16,787 nucleotides of DNA from JAZDLC01 sp043802345 (GTDB lineage: Bacteria > Planctomycetota > B15-G4 > JADJEK01): contig JAZDLC010000120.1 in assembly GCA_043802345.1 (NCBI GenBank), positions 1 through 16,787 of the forward strand, written 5' to 3'. Below the pieces are notes generated by a model, which had not been told where the DNA came from, ran no database searches, and saw only the letters and a list, made by a program, of their open reading frames with translations. Positions 13,022-16,787 of the stretch are shown here, one piece after another. The position numbers and the translations under genes were made by a program. Each line of letters starts with the position of its first letter. The stretch's first letter is position 1.

Positions 13022-15322
13022 TCAGCCGAGCACTGCCTCGAGCACGGATCGCAACTGCTTCAACTCGTAGGGCTTCTGAAGGAAGCCGAGCGCGCCCTGA
13101 GGCCCGTAGCGCTTCGACAGCTCGTCGCGGTCATAGCCGCTGGCGAGAACGACGCGAACGTCCGGCTGGATCCGCTTCAAGGCCCTGAGAGTCTCACCGC
13201 CTTCCATCCTCGGCATGGTCAGATCGAGCAACACGAGGCTGACACGTTCCGCCTCCCTGCGATAGAGTTCCACCGCTTCCTCTCCATCGCAGGCGGAGAG
13301 GACCTCGAAACCGAGCGAACCGAGCATGCGTGTCGCCAGCCTGCGCACGGCCGCATCGTCGTCGACGAGCAGAACGACTCCCTCTCCGCGCCACCGAGTC
13401 GTGGCCTCCTCCGGATCCTCCCGGGCGGCGGGAAGGCCGCGTTCGCACGCCGGGAGGAAGACCTCGATGCCGGTGCCTTGCCCCAACTCGCTAAAGACGC
13501 GGATCGCTCCCTTGTGCCCCCGGACGATCCCGAGAACCGCCGCCAGCCCGAGACCGCGCCCGGCGAACTTCGAGGTGAAGAACGGCTCGAAGATCCTGGA
13601 CATCATATCCGCGTCCATGCCGCAGCCGTTGTCAGACACCTCGAGAGCCACGTACCGTCCCGGCGACAGGTTCTCGCCCAGGGTCACGCCGCGAAGCTCG
13701 TCCTCTTCGCAATCCCGGACGCACGTGGTGATCGTGACGAGACCCGACTCCTCGCCGATCGCCTCGCACGCGTTGGTCACGAGATTCATGATGACCTGCC
13801 GGATCTGGGTCACGTCGACCTCGACGGCCGGCAGGCTTGTCGAGAGCTGGTAGCGAAGCGCCACCTTCCTGGATCTGGAGACCTGCAGAATCTCGGCCAT
13901 CTCCCTGGCGACGCGCGAGAGATCGACCGCCTCGATGATGAAACGTCCCTTCCCCGAGTAGGCGAGCATCTGCCGGCAGAGGTCTGCTGCCCGCTGCGAG
14001 GCGAGGTTGATCTCCTCGAGGTGCTCCAGGACCGGTGAGTCGTGTGCCAGCATGCCGCTGGCGAGGTCCGCGTTGCCCAGAATCGCGACCAGCAGATTGT
14101 TGAAGTCGTGAGCGATTCCCCCCGCCATGACTCCGAGGCTCTCGAGCTTCTGGGTTCTCTGGATCTGCCGGTCCAGCTCGTGCCGCTCCCTCTCGATCCG
14201 CTTGCGCTCGCGGATGTCTCGCACCACCGCACAGTTGAACTCCCGGCCGCCGAAGACCACATGATTGACTGAGACCTCGACCGGGAAGACCTCTCCGGAC
14301 TTCGTGCGGTGGTGCGAATCGAGCGTAAAGGAACCGCGCTCGCGCAGGTCCTGCCAATGAGCTTCCCAGAGCTCCGCCGGAAGGTCCGGGTCAATGTCGT
14401 GAACCGTCATGCGCAACAGTTCATCCCGTGAGTACCCCAGCGCCTTGCACGCCGCCTCATTGACGTAGATGAACCTCGCGTCCGGCCCCATCCAGAACGC
14501 GGAATCGGAGATGTGCTCCACGGCGAAATGCGTGAACCGCAACGCATCTTCCGCGCGCTTGCGAGCTGTGATATCGAGCGCGGTGAAGGTCACGCCCACG
14601 GAGAGGTCGTCCGGATCGAGCGGGGTGGAACTGAGAAGGATGTCCAGGATCCGACCATCCTTCTGCAGAAAGCGCGTTTCGACCGTTCCCGTCCCCTGTC
14701 TCCGGATCTGTTCGTATTTCTCGCGCCCGACGAACTCGTAATCCTCGTTGCTCGGATAGAGGATTCTCGCGCTCTGCCCGATCAGTTCGTCGGGGGTGTG
14801 TCCGAGCATGCTGCACAGGCGCTCGTTGACCTCCACGAGAACGCGATTGTGCGTGACACCGATGCCGACAGGAGCCGCCCGGAAGATGCTGCGCAGTTGC
14901 ACCTTCTCGCGATGCGCCTCCCGCTCGGCGCGCTTCTGTTCCGTGATGTTCTCGATGATTTCGATGAAGCCGCTCGTCCGACCATCGCGGTCGCGATACG
15001 GCAAGGCGTGGATCCGCGCCGGGATCACTTGACCGTCGTCGCGCACCCCCTCGCTCTCGGCGACGGCGGGCTGGCCGGACTGCATGGCCCGGGTTCCCGG
15101 ACAGTGCGAGCACACCTCCTTGCGCCCCTCGAAGACTTCGTAGCACTTCTTCCCCTGCATCTCCGAGACCATCTTCCCGAACAGCTCCGCCTGATGGGGG
15201 TTCACGAGCAGGATGTCGTACTGCCTGCTGATCAGGGTGATGCCGAGCGAGAGGTTCTCGAAAAGCGAACGGAGAAGGCTCTCGCGATCCACCGCGCCTT
15301 GAGACCCGGGTTCTCCAGCCAT
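13022..15322 (-). CDS. Hybrid sensor histidine kinase, PAS-PAS-PAS-HisKA-HATPase-REC
   Basis: With the ATG at 15322 the protein has 766 residues. Three PAS domains are seen: about 12-127 (SLFENLSLGITLISRQYDILLVN), 140-252 (SIFRAAPVGIGVTHN) and 265-370 (FAVEHISDSAFWMGPDARFIYVN). The kinase follows: H-box LGVMAGGIAHDFNNLL with His405, N-box MNLVTNACEAI (513-522), G1 DNGCGMD (564-570), FEPFFTSK (578-585) and G2 GRGLGLA (588-594). The receiver has acidic DDD 654-656, phosphoacceptor Asp700 (LLDLTMP), Ser728 and Lys750 (QKPY). No membrane segment is evident, so it is probably cytoplasmic. PAS1 carries Cys60, Cys71 and Cys74 in a CxxC setting, a possible redox or metal site. The frame extends to 15661, but that extension is basic, motif-free and would overlap the divergent fucosidase gene. 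The ribosome site is weak. There is no separate response regulator beside it. Confidence 0.9.
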   Translation of the reverse strand: MAGEPGSQGAVDRESLLRSLFENLSLGITLISRQYDILLVNPHQAELFGKMVSEMQGKKCYEVFEGRKEVCSHCPGTRAMQSGQPAVAESEGVRDDGQVIPARIHALPYRDRDGRTSGFIEIIENITEQKRAEREAHREKVQLRSIFRAAPVGIGVTHNRVLVEVNERLCSMLGHTPDELIGQSARILYPSNEDYEFVGREKYEQIRRQGTGTVETRFLQKDGRILDILLSSTPLDPDDLSVGVTFTALDITARKRAEDALRFTHFAVEHISDSAFWMGPDARFIYVNEAACKALGYSRDELLRMTVHDIDPDLPAELWEAHWQDLRERGSFTLDSHHRTKSGEVFPVEVSVNHVVFGGREFNCAVVRDIRERKRIERERHELDRQIQRTQKLESLGVMAGGIAHDFNNLLVAILGNADLASGMLAHDSPVLEHLEEINLASQRAADLCRQMLAYSGKGRFIIEAVDLSRVAREMAEILQVSRSRKVALRYQLSTSLPAVEVDVTQIRQVIMNLVTNACEAIGEESGLVTITTCVRDCEEDELRGVTLGENLSPGRYVALEVSDNGCGMDADMMSRIFEPFFTSKFAGRGLGLAAVLGIVRGHKGAIRVFSELGQGTGIEVFLPACERGLPAAREDPEEATTRWRGEGVVLLVDDDAAVRRLATRMLGSLGFEVLSACDGEEAVELYRREAERVSLVLLDLTMPRMEGGETLRALKRIQPDVRVVLASGYDRDELSKRYGPQGALGFLQKPYELKQLRSVLEAVLG

Positions 15323-15573
15323 CACGTGCGCGAGCCTTGCGGACCAGGGGTTTCGATCTCGGAGATCAAAGGGATGGAATGGACCTTGAAGACTGGACCG
15401 TGTGGGACGGTGCAGCAACCCGGACATATTCTGCGCAACGACTTCCGGAGTCAAGTGCCGGAAGCTCCTCGAACCGTGGCATTGCCTGCTGGATGGCTTG
15501 GAAAAGAGGCGCTTGGGGCCTGGGGGGATTGTTGGAATGGACGAGGTTCCGACCTTCAGCCGAGAGGAAGGCA
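15323..15573. promoter_or_regulatory. Divergent intergenic region, kinase / fucosidase
   Basis: This 251-base region must hold promoters for both divergent genes. Two perfect inverted repeats are seen: ACCGT/ACGGT at 15397-15411 (5-base loop) and CTTCCGG/CCGGAAG at 15442-15464 (9-base loop). The second is the better operator candidate. No -35/-10 pair is clear. The open minus-strand frame across the region looks non-coding. Confidence 0.35.
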
Positions 15574-16787
15574 ATGAAGGCACTGGTTGTCCTGGCTCTG
15601 CTCCCCCTTGTTTACACGGCCGCCGGTGTTCCCGCGCAGCCGCCGGAGCCCGCGACGGCACGAACGCCGCTCCTCGCGGACTGGGAAGCGCTGCGTTACG
15701 GCATGTTCATCCACTTTGGAATGTCCACCTTCACCGGTCACGAGTTCGGGGGAATCCCCGCGGAGTCCAGCACGTTCCATCCGGCCGCGCTCGACGTGGA
15801 CCAGTGGATCAGGGTGGCGAGGGACGCCGGCATGAAGTACGCGGTGCTCACCACGAAGCACTGCTACGGGCACGCCCTGTGGCCGACGCAGGAGAGTGAC
15901 TACAGCGTCGCGACCGGTCCGGTCGGGGCCGACGTGGTCCGCCAATTCGTGGACGCCTGCCGGAAGTACGAAGTGAGACCAGGTTTCTACTACCTGCTGG
16001 GCTGGGACAAGATGAGCCAGCAGCGGATGGACGCGCCTGAGTACGAGCAATTCTGCCGCCGGCAGGTCACCGAGCTCCTCACCGGCTACGGACCGATTCT
16101 CGAGATGTGGTTCGACATCCCCTGGGACATGGGTCCCGAGACCGGCCGCGTTCTCGGGGATCTCTACGCGCTGGTGAAGGAGCTGCAGCCGGATTGCCTG
16201 GTGCTCCTCAACCAGGGATTCGATGACGGCACCGAGGTCAGAGAGATGAATCCCACGTACCGTGGCGAGCCCGCCGAAGGCGACGCGGTCCGGCTGTGGC
16301 CCAAGGACCTCATCAACGGCGAGGTCACGCTGCCTCCGCCGGGCGGACACGACCCGTGGAAGAAGGTCAAGGGCCGGACCTACTACATCCCCATGGAGAC
16401 GTGCGAGACCCTGGCCCGGCACTGGTTCTACAGCGATGCCGACGCCCTGAAGACGGTGCCGACCCTATACGGCCTCTACCGCTCGTGCCTGGATCGGCGT
16501 GCGAACCTGCTGCTCGACGCCGCCCCGGACCGCACCGGGCGGCTTCCCGAGGGCACGGTCCGGCGGCTGTTGGATCTCCGGCGGGTCATCGACCATCCCA
16601 GGGAGGTGCCGGTGAACCTGTTGCTGGGAAAGCGGGCCAACGCCTCCAACGTCTACCGCGAGGACGCGCAGTACGGCCCCGACAAGCTGACGGACGGCGA
16701 CTCGCGCACCCGCTGGGCCACGGACGACGACGTGCACGCGGCCTGGGTCGAATTCGATCTGGGAGCGGAGACGGCCTTCGATTCGGC
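15574..16787 (+). CDS. Alpha-L-fucosidase-like GH29 enzyme, exported, partial (runs off right edge)
   Basis: 404 residues are visible. A signal peptide covers residues 1-21 (MKALVVLALLPLVYTAAG). The GH29 barrel follows: RYGMFIHFGMSTF (41-53), AGMKYAVLTTKHCYGHALWP (85-104), PGFYYLLGWDK (136-146), ILEMWFDIPWD with the predicted nucleophile Asp181, and RANLLLDAAPDRTGRLPE (309-326). From about 345, NLLLGKRANASN, YGPDKLTDGDSRTRWATDDD and AAWVEFDLG mark the start of an F5/8 type C (CBM32-like) domain, cut by the window edge. The family removes alpha-L-fucose from glycans outside the cytoplasm. The usual KHHDGF is KHCYGH here, so one active-site His is replaced by Cys; substrate preference may differ. 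AGGAAGG lies just before the ATG. It may respond to the divergent hybrid kinase, which is inference from position. Confidence 0.85.
   Translation, partial: MKALVVLALLPLVYTAAGVPAQPPEPATARTPLLADWEALRYGMFIHFGMSTFTGHEFGGIPAESSTFHPAALDVDQWIRVARDAGMKYAVLTTKHCYGHALWPTQESDYSVATGPVGADVVRQFVDACRKYEVRPGFYYLLGWDKMSQQRMDAPEYEQFCRRQVTELLTGYGPILEMWFDIPWDMGPETGRVLGDLYALVKELQPDCLVLLNQGFDDGTEVREMNPTYRGEPAEGDAVRLWPKDLINGEVTLPPPGGHDPWKKVKGRTYYIPMETCETLARHWFYSDADALKTVPTLYGLYRSCLDRRANLLLDAAPDRTGRLPEGTVRRLLDLRRVIDHPREVPVNLLLGKRANASNVYREDAQYGPDKLTDGDSRTRWATDDDVHAAWVEFDLGAETAFDS

Noticed and set aside
12974..14038. Plus-strand frames opposite the hybrid kinase (354 codons here and another at 14513-15577)
   Set aside because: The minus-strand kinase has all H, N, G1, F, G2 and receiver motifs; these are shadow frames.
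15323..15661. N-terminal extension of the hybrid kinase to the ATG at 15661
   Set aside because: The extra 113 residues are basic and proline/serine-rich with no domain and would overlap the signal peptide of the divergent fucosidase gene.

Overview
This 16.8 kb window is GC-rich bacterial chromosome with single-copy-style genes on both strands and no tRNA, rRNA, CRISPR array, phage module or intact transposase that I can see. A heme-motif-free DUF1549/DUF1553 protein, a GH29-type fucosidase with a C-terminal discoidin-like domain, and large exported proteins of unknown function are typical of the Planctomycetota/Verrucomicrobiota/Acidobacteriota sphere. That placement is an inference from gene content; there is no phylogenetic marker gene in the window.

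Left part (1-4033, all minus strand): the N-terminal 486 residues of a DUF1549/DUF1553 protein, cut by the window edge; a DAHP synthase of the beta/KDPS-like class (first step of aromatic amino acid synthesis); an Rrf2-family regulator with a likely Fe-S cysteine cluster; and a remnant of a metallo-beta-lactamase-fold hydrolase that has lost both its HxHxDH and PGHG regions. Gaps of 130-300 bp separate them, so they are probably not one operon.

Centre (4202-9049): a compact tungstate ABC importer operon, tupB-tupC-tupA, on the plus strand, starting at a TTG codon that overlaps the stop of a possible 9-codon leader. It is followed by a repeat-rich intergenic region of about 300 bp holding an imperfect inverted repeat and a MITE-like element. 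The right arm of that element runs up to and over the stop codon of the next gene, a minus-strand thymidylate synthase superfamily enzyme resembling the archaeal/methanogen type. A divergent OFA-type major facilitator transporter follows.

Right part (9131-16787): a translationally coupled pair of exported proteins (ankyrin-repeat protein, then coiled-coil/beta/helical protein) on the minus strand, an orphan hybrid sensor kinase (PAS-PAS-PAS-HisKA-HATPase-REC), and, divergent from it, the start of an exported alpha-L-fucosidase-like enzyme that runs off the right edge.

No single locus here is clearly a new defence or mobile system. The items most worth following are the atypical thymidylate synthase, the ankyrin/coiled-coil exported pair, the DAHP synthase with an altered metal-ligand loop, and the MITE-like repeat.
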